From NCBI GenBank assembly GCA_039180875.1, contig JBCDCY010000001.1:558001-622000 (forward strand): a stretch of 64,000 nucleotides of DNA, given 5' to 3'. The notes below the pieces were generated by a model. That model made no database searches. It was not told the origin of the DNA and was given only the letters and a program-made list of their open reading frames with translations. This stretch comes from JBCDCY01 sp039180875. Lineage in GTDB: Bacteria > Pseudomonadota > Alphaproteobacteria > Rhodobacterales > Rhodobacteraceae. This document shows positions 33,507 through 41,039 of the stretch, piece after piece (position 1 is the first letter of the stretch; each line of letters starts with the position of its first letter). The position numbers and the translations under genes are program-made.

Positions 33507-33968
33507 ATGCAGGAACACACGCGAATCCAGCAGAGCCGGTCCGGCAGCGCCGCTGCCCGCCGGCGAGGCGAGGTCTGGCTCTCGCGCGCAGGTCTGCGGC
33601 CGACCCGGCAACGACTGGCGTTGGCCCAAATCCTGGTGGGCGACGGGCGCAATCGGCACGTGACCGCCGAAGGGCTACATATCGCGGCGGCGGAACAGGG
33701 TTACGGCGTGTCGCTCGCCACCGTCTACAACACCCTCCGGGCCTTCTGCGACGCCGGCTTGATGATGGAGGTGACGGTCGACGGCTCGCGCAGCTATTTC
33801 GACACCCGCACCGACGACCATCCCCACTATTTCTGGGAGGACGAGGGCACCCTCACCGATGCCCCGCGGGACGCGATCCGGGTGGAAACCCTGGGCGAGC
33901 CGCCCGAGGGGGCCGAGGTCTCCCGCGTCGACGTGGTGATCCGCTTGCGCCCGCGCAAAGCGGACTAG
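33507..33968 (+). CDS. irr: Fur-family iron response regulator, Irr-like
   Basis: A 153-residue Fur-superfamily regulator. The winged helix spans about residues 25-85 (LRPTRQRLALAQIL, VSLATVYNTLRAFCDAGLM), followed by the dimer/metal domain. Irr represses heme and iron genes when iron is scarce in rhizobia and relatives. Divergent placement from fabA is typical of Irr. The dimer domain has HPHYFWEDEGTLTDAP, where many Irr proteins carry a run of three histidines, so one histidine of the heme/metal site appears replaced. No Cys-Pro heme regulatory motif is present. Its 3' end overlaps the SH3 gene's 3' end by four bases. Confidence 0.85.
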   Translation: MQEHTRIQQSRSGSAAARRRGEVWLSRAGLRPTRQRLALAQILVGDGRNRHVTAEGLHIAAAEQGYGVSLATVYNTLRAFCDAGLMMEVTVDGSRSYFDTRTDDHPHYFWEDEGTLTDAPRDAIRVETLGEPPEGAEVSRVDVVIRLRPRKAD

Positions 33969-34453
33969 TTGTCGGCGCCCCACAGCACGGCGCGCTGGAC
34001 CCAGCCGGAATAGCCGTCGGCGCTCACCTCGCACCAGGCAGCGTTGCAGTCGCCGAGGCTGGCGATCACGCCTTCCTCGGCCAGCGCCACCGTCTCCGCC
34101 GTCAGCTCCGGTGCCGTGCGAAGCGCCACGCGACCGCCGGTGACCACGACCGAGCGGGCGCCGCTCAGCAGCGAATAGTGCACCCAGCCCGCCGCGCCGT
34201 CGCGGTCGCGCACCCGGCGCCAGTTGTCGAACTCGGCAATGACCTCGAGCGGCATGCCCCGATGACGCAGGATCCAATCGATGCGGTGGCTGCGGCTCGG
34301 ACCCCGCCGCATGTTCGCCTCGCTCGCCTTCAGGCTGACGAAGCGCGGCAGGGGGAGACCTGTGACCGGGCCGCGCACCCCGTCCGCCACCGCAGCGCCA
34401 GTCAGGCTGCAGAGGATGGCCACGGCCAGCGCCCGTCGTCCCAAGCTTCCCAT
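33965..34453 (-). CDS. Secreted SH3-domain protein
   Basis: Exported protein of 162 residues with a signal peptide (MGSLGRRALAVAILCSLTGAAVA, cleavage about residue 23) and two bacterial SH3-like segments: about 40-95 (ASEANMRRGPSRSHRIDWIL through WVHYSLL) and about 105-160 (VALRTAPELTAET through SGWVQRAVLWG). Proteins of this type probably bind the cell wall in the periplasm; no enzymatic domain is fused. The ATG at 34453 is placed at the signal peptide; an upstream in-frame start would hide it. It converges on irr and diverges from the hydroxyacid dehydrogenase. Confidence 0.85.
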   Translation of the reverse strand: MGSLGRRALAVAILCSLTGAAVADGVRGPVTGLPLPRFVSLKASEANMRRGPSRSHRIDWILRHRGMPLEVIAEFDNWRRVRDRDGAAGWVHYSLLSGARSVVVTGGRVALRTAPELTAETVALAEEGVIASLGDCNAAWCEVSADGYSGWVQRAVLWGADN

Positions 34454-34602
34454 CGCCCCACGCCCTGCTCGGTGCCGGCCCGACTTTACGGGACATCGCC
34501 CGTTGGCTTTTGCTTTCTCTGCCGGCGGGCTTAGGATACGGCTCCGAACGCCAAAGATCACCCGTTTTTTGGTGAGATGTCCGCTCGCACGGGGGCCTGC
34601 CC

Positions 34603-35589
34603 ATGTCATCGCGCACGCTGAAGGTCGTCGTCACCCGCCGCCTGCCTGAACGGGTGGAGGCTCGGATGGGCGAGCTGTTCGACGTCACGCTCAACCCCGG
34701 CGACGCCCCACTGCCGCGAGAGGCCCTGGTCAGCGCCATGGCCGAGGCGGACGTGCTGGTGCCGACCCTGACCGACCGGATCGACGCCGGCCTGCTCGGC
34801 CAGGCGGGGCCGGGATTGAAGCTGATCGCCAACTACGGCGCGGGCTTCGACCATATCGACGTGGCCACCGCGCTCACCCGCGGCATCAAGGTGACGAACA
34901 CGCCGGGCGTGCTGACCGACGATACGGCGGACATGACGATGGCGCTGATCCTCTCCGTCCCCCGGCGGATCAAGGCAGGGGCCCGGGTGATGGAGGCCGG
35001 GGACTGGTCGGGTTGGGCGCCCACCGCGATGCTTGGCCACCGGGTGGGCGGGAAGCGCCTCGGCATCCTCGGCATGGGCCGGATCGGCCAGGCCGTGGCA
35101 CGGCGGGCCGCCGCCTTCGGCATGCAGGTGCACTACCACAACCGCCGACGGCTCCACAGCGCCATCGAGACGGAGCTTGCGGCGACCTATTGGGAGAGCC
35201 TCGACCAGATGCTCGCCCGGGTCGATGTCCTTTCGGTCAACTGCCCGCACACGCCCGCCACCTTCCATCTGCTCAACGCGCGGCGGCTGAAGCTGATGAA
35301 GCCGACCGCCTATGTCGTGAACACCTCCCGCGGCGAGGTGATCGACGAGAACGCGCTGACCCGGATGCTGCGGGCCGGAGAGCTGGCCGGCGCCGGCCTC
35401 GACGTCTTCGAGCACGGCGCGATGGTCAATCCGCGCCTGCGCGATCTTGAGAACGTGGTGCTGCTGCCCCACATGGGCTCCGCCACGGAGGAGGGGCGAA
35501 TCGAGATGGGCGAGAAGGTCATCATCAACATCAAGACCCACGCCGACGGCCATCGCCCGCCCGATCAGGTTGTGCCGGCGATGCTGTGA
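34603..35589 (+). CDS. D-2-hydroxyacid dehydrogenase (glyoxylate/hydroxypyruvate reductase type)
   Basis: NAD(P)-dependent dehydrogenase of 328 residues. The dinucleotide-binding motif is GILGMGRIGQAVARR, and the catalytic Arg, Glu and His appear in NTSRGEV, the DVFE region and LPHMGSAT. The pattern NYGAGFDHIDVA and TNTPGVLTDDTAD fits the D-glycerate dehydrogenase / GyaR branch rather than phosphoglycerate dehydrogenase (no ACT domain). The substrate is probably glyoxylate or hydroxypyruvate, by family. It is a single-gene unit followed by a long non-coding gap. Confidence 0.87.
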   Translation: MSSRTLKVVVTRRLPERVEARMGELFDVTLNPGDAPLPREALVSAMAEADVLVPTLTDRIDAGLLGQAGPGLKLIANYGAGFDHIDVATALTRGIKVTNTPGVLTDDTADMTMALILSVPRRIKAGARVMEAGDWSGWAPTAMLGHRVGGKRLGILGMGRIGQAVARRAAAFGMQVHYHNRRRLHSAIETELAATYWESLDQMLARVDVLSVNCPHTPATFHLLNARRLKLMKPTAYVVNTSRGEVIDENALTRMLRAGELAGAGLDVFEHGAMVNPRLRDLENVVLLPHMGSATEEGRIEMGEKVIINIKTHADGHRPPDQVVPAML

Positions 35590-35769
35590 TTTTGGCGGGC
35601 TGCTCGCCAGTTGTACTTCTATCTGCTCAATATACTCTGCCTATGTGAGCGCATAACTCGATCTAATTGAACAAAAATCGGAATTGAGATGAGAATAAAG
35701 AGTGGAACTATGTTCTCTCTATTCAATAAAGGCTCATATCTCATCGGAAGGCTCTGAGACTCGCTGCCG

Positions 35770-35784
35770 TTAACATTTTCTTAA
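35770..35784. promoter_or_regulatory. CtrA binding site (TTAA-N7-TTAA)
   Basis: TTAACATTTTCTTAA matches the full consensus TTAA-N7-TTAA recognised by the alphaproteobacterial cell-cycle regulator CtrA, with both half-sites exact and seven bases between. It lies 290 bases upstream of the small membrane protein start and about 110 bases upstream of the predicted -35. Confidence 0.55.
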
Positions 35785-35893
35785 TGTCTCGACATCCTCG
35801 CCGATACTGCCGGAATCCGATTGTCCGTCCGACAGCTCGAACTGAACGCTAGCGCACAGATCTGGGCAAAAATGTGGCGGATTCGCGGCTAAG

Positions 35894-35923
35894 TTGGTTC
35901 AAAACCCGCACGCCCGGTGCTAG
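35894..35923 (+). promoter_or_regulatory. Possible sigma70 promoter for the small membrane protein
   Basis: TTGGTT (35894-35899), an 18-base spacer and TGCTAG (35918-35923) form a moderate sigma70-like promoter. Transcription would begin near 35930 and leave a leader of about 145 bases. Confidence 0.3.
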
Positions 35924-36073
35924 TGTTTCAACTGGCAGGACAACGTTCGGCCGTGTGGGGGCAAGTCGCAAAACGTGCGGTGCCGTGGTCGGACGGATCC
36001 AGGGTTGGATCGCTTAGCTCCTGTTGGGTGTGTTTGTTGCGGCATGTGCCGCTGTGAGTTCTAGGAGGTCCAC

Positions 36074-36247
36074 GTGGCCGCAGAGTTTCAATCGCCAGAC
36101 CCTCTGGCCCAAGCTGCCAACGTGGTGCAGCAGATGTCCGGTCTGTCGGCGGAGGAGTGGCTGATGGCCGCCTTCGCCGTCGGTGTGCTGGTCTACTTCT
36201 TGATGGGTAAGTCCCGCGGGATCGATCGACGCGGCACGCGCCGCTGA
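36074..36247 (+). CDS. Small single-pass membrane protein, 57 residues
   Basis: I do not recognise this family. A GTG at 36074 opens a 57-codon frame that ends at TGA 36247, with AGGAGG six bases ahead of the start. The N-terminal 28 residues are polar with a helical character (SPDPLAQAANVVQQMSGLSA). Residues 29-45 (WLMAAFAVGVLVYFLMG) form one membrane helix, and the C-terminus is strongly basic (KSRGIDRRGTRR), which predicts a cytoplasmic tail. It follows a long leader with a CtrA box, and its stop is 31 bases from the end of the opposing moeB gene. Confidence 0.7.
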   Translation: MAAEFQSPDPLAQAANVVQQMSGLSAEEWLMAAFAVGVLVYFLMGKSRGIDRRGTRR

Positions 36248-36278
36248 TCCGAACCGCGACGTCACGGGACCGACGTCC

Positions 36279-37040
36279 CTAGCCTTCGATGCCCCCGCAG
36301 ACACCGCACGACGCCTGCCTTTTGGTGGCGATCGTGCGGTGTTCGCCCCATAGGGCGTCGTGAATGTGCAGCCGGCCGATCAGCGGCTGGCCGGCCCCGG
36401 TGATCAGCTTGATCGCCTCCCCCGCCATCATCGACCCGATCACCCCGGCGAGCGCGCCCATGATGCCCGCCTCGGCACAGCTTGGGGCAAGGCCGGCCGC
36501 CGGCGCCTCCGAGAACAGGCACGCATAGCAGGGGCCGCCCCGCGCAGGGTAGTAGACGCTCACCTGCCCCTCCCACTGGCTGAGGGAGCCCGAGACCAGC
36601 GGCACGCCGGCCGCCACTGCAGCCTCGTTCACCGCATGCCGGGTCTCGAAACTGTCGGAGCCGTCGAGCACCACGTCCTGATCGGCGATCAATGCGGCGG
36701 CGTTGCCGCGGTCCAGGCGCCCCCGATGGGTCTCCAGCCGGACATGGGGGTTGATCGAGGCGACCCGGTGCGCCGCGCTCTCGACCTTTGGCGCGCCGAG
36801 ATCCCCGGTTCCGTGGATCACCTGGCGCTGCAGGTTGGAGAGATCGACGTTGTCGTCATCGACGATCCGCAGCGTCCCGACCCCCGCCGCCGCCAGATAG
36901 AGCAGCGCGGGAGAGCCCAGGCCCCCCGCGCCCACCACCGCAACCTTGGCGGCCCGCAGACGCTGCTGGCCGGGCCCGCCGATCTCGCGCAGCACGATGT
37001 GGCGGGCGTAACGGGCGAGCTCCTCGGACGACAGCGTCAC
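36279..37040 (-). CDS. moeB: E1-like adenylyltransferase MoeB/ThiF
   Basis: Adenylates the C-terminal glycine of a ubiquitin-like sulfur carrier (MoaD in molybdopterin or ThiS in thiamine synthesis). The 253 residues have the Rossmann motif VVGAGGLGSPALLYLAAAGVG, the DDDNVDLSNLQRQ segment and a zinc site made of CYAC (about 176-179) and CGVC near the C-terminus. No rhodanese domain is fused. It overlaps the GNAT gene by four bases at the end of the coaBC-dut-rrf2-cysK-GNAT-moeB strand. MoeB is preferred by family resemblance; a ThiF role cannot be excluded. Confidence 0.88.
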   Translation of the reverse strand: MTLSSEELARYARHIVLREIGGPGQQRLRAAKVAVVGAGGLGSPALLYLAAAGVGTLRIVDDDNVDLSNLQRQVIHGTGDLGAPKVESAAHRVASINPHVRLETHRGRLDRGNAAALIADQDVVLDGSDSFETRHAVNEAAVAAGVPLVSGSLSQWEGQVSVYYPARGGPCYACLFSEAPAAGLAPSCAEAGIMGALAGVIGSMMAGEAIKLITGAGQPLIGRLHIHDALWGEHRTIATKRQASCGVCGGIEG

Positions 37041-37747
37041 GCCGAGAGCTCCTTCTGCAGATAGTGGCGGGACGTGCCGTTGGGGTAGGGCAGCACCGCA
37101 TATTCGTCATAGCCGGCCTTCAGGTAGAACTCCCGCGCCTGCCAGCTGTATGTGTCGACGGCCGCCCGGTCGGCCCCGCGGCTTCGCGCCTCCTCCTCCA
37201 GCGCCGAGAGCAGGCCGCGGCCCATGCCCCGACCGCGCCAGCCGGGGTCGATCCAGACGCCGCGGATCTCCACCAATCCCATGTTCAGGATACCGCGCCC
37301 GGCGGCGATGATCTCGTTGTCCGGCCCGCGATGGGCGATGCTGAAGGTCCGCCGGTTCCAATTGGTGGCGCGGCGGTTCTCCGCGCGGAGGCGGGCCACC
37401 ATCTCCTCATGCAGATCGTCATCCTCCTCGATCAGCACAAAGCCGCGCGGTCGGGGCGCCTCGGCTGCGCGATCCTCCTCCAACCCCTCGGCCCGGCGCC
37501 GCAGGTTGCGCACGAAGAGCGCGTAGACGCCGATCGGCAGGGCGGCGATCGCCAGCCAGCTTAAGGAACTGAGCGAGCTGCCGATCGTGGCAAAGAACGT
37601 GGCCCGCCCCGGCCCGATCAGGGCGAGGAGGATCAGCCCGCCAAAGGCGCCGAGGCCGAGCAGCCGCGCCGTCCGCCAGTCGCCGGTGAAGAGGCGCCCA
37701 AGCCCCGTGGCCACCAACGTGAAGATGACGATGGTGAAAAGGGACAT
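37037..37747 (-). CDS. Membrane-anchored GNAT N-acetyltransferase
   Basis: A 236-residue two-part protein. Residues 1-80 hold two or three hydrophobic helices (TIVIFTLVATGLGRLF, LLGLGAFGGLILLALIG, LSWLAIAALPIGVYALFV). Residues about 95-236 form a GNAT acetyltransferase domain with the acetyl-CoA loop VWIDPGWRGRGMGRGLLSALEEEA. The acceptor substrate is unknown. It lies 12 bases downstream of cysK and overlaps moeB by four bases, so it is co-expressed with sulfur metabolism genes. Fusion of a membrane anchor to GNAT is less common than the stand-alone form. Confidence 0.8.
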   Translation of the reverse strand: MSLFTIVIFTLVATGLGRLFTGDWRTARLLGLGAFGGLILLALIGPGRATFFATIGSSLSSLSWLAIAALPIGVYALFVRNLRRRAEGLEEDRAAEAPRPRGFVLIEEDDDLHEEMVARLRAENRRATNWNRRTFSIAHRGPDNEIIAAGRGILNMGLVEIRGVWIDPGWRGRGMGRGLLSALEEEARSRGADRAAVDTYSWQAREFYLKAGYDEYAVLPYPNGTSRHYLQKELSA

Positions 37748-37759
37748 ATCCCCCCGCTC

Positions 37760-38722
37760 TCAAAGCCCATCGAAGAGCGCGGTGGAGAGATACCGCTCGG
37801 CAAAGCTCGGCAGGATCACCACGATGCGCTTGCCCGCCATCTCCGGCCGCTCGGCGATCTCGTGCGCTGCGGCGACTGCGGCGCCGGAGGAGATGCCGCC
37901 CGGGATCCCCTCGATCCGCGCCACCTTGCGGGCCGTCTCGAAGGCGGTCTCGTTACTGATGGTCAGCACCTCGTCGATCACCTCGCGGTTGAGGATGCCG
38001 GGGACGAAGCCCGCACCGATCCCCTGGATCTTGTGCGGGCCCGGCGCGCCGCCCGACAGGACCGGGCTGTCCTCCGGCTCCACCGCGACGACGCGGATGT
38101 CGGGCTTGCGCTCTTTCAACACCTGGCCGACGCCGGTGATGGTCCCGCCGGTGCCGACGCCGGAGATGAAGACGTCGAGCTCGCCGCCGGTGTCGCCCCA
38201 GATCTCCTCCGCCGTGGTCTTCACGTGGATGGCCGGGTTGGCCGGGTTCTCGAACTGCTGGGGGATGACGGCGCCGGGGATCTTGGCCGCGACCTCCTCG
38301 GCCCGGGCGACGGCGCCCTTCATGCCGAGAGGCGCTTCGGTGAGCTCGAGCTCCGCGCCGAGCAGCGCCAGCATCTTGCGCCGCTCCATCGACATCGATT
38401 CCGGCATGCAAAGCACCAGGCGATAGCCCTTGGCCGCGGCCGCGAAGGCCAGCGCGATGCCGGTATTGCCCGAGGTCGGCTCGACGATGGTCGAGTCCTT
38501 GGTCAGGCGACCGTCGGCCTCCAACGCCTCGATCATGCTGACGCCGATGCGGTCCTTCACCGAGGCGATCGGGTTGAAGAACTCGAGCTTGGCGCAGATC
38601 TCGGCCGCCAGACCGGTGGCCTCCGCATAGCGGGCCAGACGCACGATGGGCGTGCCGCCGATGGTCTGGGTGATGTCGTCGTAGATCCGGCCATGGGGTC
38701 GGGCGAAGGGGGTGGCCGACAT
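37760..38722 (-). CDS. cysK: Cysteine synthase A (O-acetylserine sulfhydrylase)
   Basis: PLP enzyme that makes cysteine from O-acetylserine and sulfide. The 320 residues include IGGTPIVRL, the PLP lysine in NPIASVKDRIG (about K56), PTSGNTGIALAF and the phosphate-binding GVGTGGTITGVG. The C-terminal SSGAAVAAAHEIA is also present. The ATG at 38722 has AGGAG about eight bases upstream and is preferred to an ATG 24 bases earlier. The gene immediately upstream is an Rrf2 regulator of the type that often controls cysteine or iron-sulfur genes. Confidence 0.95.
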   Translation of the reverse strand: MSATPFARPHGRIYDDITQTIGGTPIVRLARYAEATGLAAEICAKLEFFNPIASVKDRIGVSMIEALEADGRLTKDSTIVEPTSGNTGIALAFAAAAKGYRLVLCMPESMSMERRKMLALLGAELELTEAPLGMKGAVARAEEVAAKIPGAVIPQQFENPANPAIHVKTTAEEIWGDTGGELDVFISGVGTGGTITGVGQVLKERKPDIRVVAVEPEDSPVLSGGAPGPHKIQGIGAGFVPGILNREVIDEVLTISNETAFETARKVARIEGIPGGISSGAAVAAAHEIAERPEMAGKRIVVILPSFAERYLSTALFDGL

Positions 38723-38803
38723 GATTTCGCTCCTCTTGCGATCCATGCCTGCATCTAGGCGTTCGGGTCCCCCGGCGGCAAGGTCGGAGCGTCGCGGCCG
38801 CGC

Positions 38804-39253
38804 TTAGATGGTGAAGTCGACGGAGGCGTCGTCGGCCCGCGGGACGCGCTTCATCTCCGCCTCCCGGCAGAGATCCTCCATGGTGATCGCATCCAGGCGG
38901 GCGAGGATGTCGCGCTGCACCTCCTCCCAGATCGGCGCGATGATCTCCGAGCCCAAGGGGGCGGAGGAGGGCGGCGCGTCTCCCTCCCCATCCATAGCGC
39001 CGACAATGCGGACAACATCGCCGAGGCTGACGCGGCGCCGTTCCCGCGCCAGCGTGTAGCCGCCCCGCGGGCCGCGCACGCCCTTCAGGACCCCAGCGCG
39101 GACGAGCTGCTGCAGCACCTGTTCGAGATAGCGGCGCGGGATGCCCTGGCGCTCCGTGATGTCGCGGGCCTGCACCGGGTTCGGCCGAGCGTTGTAGGCC
39201 ACGTCCAACACCGCCTCGAGCGCCAGCGTGGTCTTGCGCGAGAGGCGGATCAT
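38804..39253 (-). CDS. Rrf2-family transcriptional regulator
   Basis: A 149-residue winged-helix regulator of the Rrf2 superfamily (CymR/IscR/NsrR relatives). The N-terminal helix-turn-helix spans LALEAVLDVAYNARPNPVQARDITERQGIPRRYLEQVLQQL in pieces, with the wing GPRGGYTLARE. The three cysteines of IscR/NsrR are absent (only one Cys, near the C-terminus), so it is more like the cluster-free CymR type. It starts in an ATGA overlap with dut and precedes cysK by 81 bases, so control of cysK is the simplest inference. Confidence 0.85.
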   Translation of the reverse strand: MIRLSRKTTLALEAVLDVAYNARPNPVQARDITERQGIPRRYLEQVLQQLVRAGVLKGVRGPRGGYTLARERRRVSLGDVVRIVGAMDGEGDAPPSSAPLGSEIIAPIWEEVQRDILARLDAITMEDLCREAEMKRVPRADDASVDFTI

Positions 39254-39756
39254 GCCGTGCTGCCCCGGCTCACGCCGGTGGAGCCGAAACCGGAGGTGCC
39301 GCGCTGGGTCTCGCCCAGCCCCTCGACGACGTGCCAGACGACCTGGGCGACGGCGGCGACGACGAGTTGCGCCACCCGGTCGCCGTGAGCGATGGTCACC
39401 GCCTCCTGCCCCAGGTTGATCATTGGCAGCAGGATCTCTCCGCGATAATCGCTGTCGATGGTGCCGGGAGAGTTGATCAGCGTCAGTCCCTGGCGGAGGG
39501 CGAGGCCGGAGCGTGGGCGCACTTGCCCCTCCATCCCCGGCGGCAGGGCGATGGCGAGGCCCGTGGGGACCAGATGCCGCTCCATCGACGCCAGGGTGAG
39601 GCCATCCGCGCGTATCTCGAAGGGCAGGTTGGCGGCGAGATCCAGCCCCGCCGCCCCGATGCTGCGATAATCGGGTAGGGGCAGATCGGGATCGGCGCCG
39701 GGCATCCGGGCGATCGCCACATCGAGCGGCAGGGGACGGAGGTCGAGGTCAGTCAT
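39250..39756 (-). CDS. dut: dUTP diphosphatase (dUTPase)
   Basis: Trimeric pyrophosphatase that hydrolyses dUTP to dUMP, keeping uracil out of DNA and supplying thymidylate synthesis. The 168 residues show the five dUTPase motifs: GAAGLDLAAN, PRSGLAL, the GTIDSDYRGEI stretch with its catalytic aspartate, RVAQLVV and the C-terminal RGTSGFGSTG. It overlaps coaBC by eight bases and the Rrf2 gene by four, the common coaBC-dut arrangement. Confidence 0.97.
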   Translation of the reverse strand: MTDLDLRPLPLDVAIARMPGADPDLPLPDYRSIGAAGLDLAANLPFEIRADGLTLASMERHLVPTGLAIALPPGMEGQVRPRSGLALRQGLTLINSPGTIDSDYRGEILLPMINLGQEAVTIAHGDRVAQLVVAAVAQVVWHVVEGLGETQRGTSGFGSTGVSRGSTA

Positions 39757-40951
39757 CGCGCAGCGCCTCCGCCACGCATTGGGCGAGACGCCGGGCCACC
39801 TCGGTCTTCTTCATGCGGTCCCAGCTGTCGGCACCATCCTCGGTGATCAGGGTGACCGCATTCTCCTCCCCGCCCATGACGCCCTGCTCGGCGCTGACAT
39901 CGTTGGCGACGATCCAGTCGCAGCCCTTGCGGGCGCGCTTGGCGGTGGCATTGGCGACGACCTTCTCGGTCTCGGCGGCGAAGCCGATGACGAGGCCGGG
40001 GCGCCCCTCCTCCCGATGGCTGATGATGGCGAGGATGTCGGGGTTCTCGGCGAGCGTCAGATCGGGGGGGATGCCGCTGCCGTCCTTCTTGATCTTTTTG
40101 TTGGTGGTGCGGGCGATGCGCCAGTCGGCGACGGCGGCGCAGAAGATCGCCACGTCGGCGGGCAGGGCATCCTCCACCGCGTCCATCATGTCGCGCGCCG
40201 TCTCGACCTCGATCACCTCAACGGCCTTCGGGCGCGGTGCCGTGGCGGGACCGGTGACGAAGACAACGTCGGCCCCCAGATCGACCAATGCCTCGGCGAT
40301 CGCCGTGCCCTGGGCGCCGGAGGAGCGGTTGGCGATATAGCGCACCGGATCTATCGGCTCATGGGTCGGGCCGGAGGTCACCAGCACCCGCCGCCCGGCG
40401 AGCGGCCCGCGGCGCAGCAGCCCGGCGATCGCCGCCAGGATCTCCTCCGGCTCGGCCATGCGCCCGGGGCCGTACTCGCCGCAGGCCATGTCGCCCTCGT
40501 TCGGCCCGACGATGCTGACCCCGTCGGCCTGCAACGTCGCGAGGTTGCGCTGGGTCGCCGGGTGCTGCCACATCCGGACGTTCATCGCCGGCGCGGCCAG
40601 CACCGACTTGTCGGTGGCCATCAATACGGTGGAGGCCAGATCGTTCGCCTGACCGCCGGCCATCTTGGCCATCAGGTCGGCCGTCGCCGGCGCGACCACC
40701 ACCAGATCGGCGAGGCGGGAGAGCTGGATATGCCCCATCTCCGCCTCGTCGGTGAGATCGAAGAGGTGGCGATAGACCTTGCGCTCGGCCAGCGCTGCGA
40801 CGGAGAGGGGGGTGACGAACTCCTCCGCCGCCTTGGTCAGCACCGGCGTGACCTCGCCGCCGGCCTTGCGGATCAGGCGGATCAGCTCGAGGCACTTGTA
40901 GGCCGCGATGCCGCCCCCGATCAGCAGGAGGACATGTCTTCCGCTCAGCAT
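39749..40951 (-). CDS. coaBC: Bifunctional phosphopantothenoylcysteine decarboxylase / phosphopantothenate-cysteine ligase
   Basis: Two consecutive steps of coenzyme A synthesis. The N-terminal flavin-dependent CoaC domain (1-185) begins LLLIGGGIAAYKCLELIRLIRKAG, with active-site PAMNVRMW. The C-terminal CTP-dependent CoaB domain includes TSGPTHEPIDPVRYIANRSSG and the K-x-K-K segment NKKIKKDG. The 400-residue length is normal. The ATG at 40951 has GAGG upstream, whereas the open frame's first possible start is TTG. It heads the coaBC-dut-rrf2-cysK-GNAT-moeB strand and has a candidate promoter upstream. Confidence 0.96.
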   Translation of the reverse strand: MLSGRHVLLLIGGGIAAYKCLELIRLIRKAGGEVTPVLTKAAEEFVTPLSVAALAERKVYRHLFDLTDEAEMGHIQLSRLADLVVVAPATADLMAKMAGGQANDLASTVLMATDKSVLAAPAMNVRMWQHPATQRNLATLQADGVSIVGPNEGDMACGEYGPGRMAEPEEILAAIAGLLRRGPLAGRRVLVTSGPTHEPIDPVRYIANRSSGAQGTAIAEALVDLGADVVFVTGPATAPRPKAVEVIEVETARDMMDAVEDALPADVAIFCAAVADWRIARTTNKKIKKDGSGIPPDLTLAENPDILAIISHREEGRPGLVIGFAAETEKVVANATAKRARKGCDWIVANDVSAEQGVMGGEENAVTLITEDGADSWDRMKKTEVARRLAQCVAEALRDD

Positions 40952-40990
40952 CACGGTCCTCAAAGACGCTCGGCTCAATGGAGTTGCGCC

Positions 40991-41020
40991 AGATTACCGT
41001 TTTTTCGGTGTTATTTACAA
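40991..41020 (-). promoter_or_regulatory. Candidate sigma70 promoter of coaBC
   Basis: Read on the minus strand, TTGTAA (41020-41015), an 18-base spacer and TAATCT (40996-40991) form a promoter about 40 bases upstream of the coaBC ATG. The AT-rich run inside the spacer stands out from the surrounding GC-rich sequence. Confidence 0.4.
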
Positions 41021-41039
41021 GGACTTCGGAGTGTGGGCG

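Larger units (their letters stand above)
35590..36073 (+). promoter_or_regulatory. 484-base non-coding leader region with a CtrA box
   Basis: No credible gene is seen here. The first half is unusually AT-rich for this window (35,640-35,800). It contains a CtrA-type site and a possible sigma70 promoter (described separately), then about 150 bases of probable leader with several short inverted repeats, ending in a strong AGGAGG at 36064-36068. The region feeds the small membrane protein gene at 36074. Confidence 0.5.

Noticed and set aside
36014..36304. 96-codon minus-strand frame opposite the small membrane protein
   Set aside because: No Shine-Dalgarno, overlaps both the small gene and the moeB end; the plus-strand frame has better signals.
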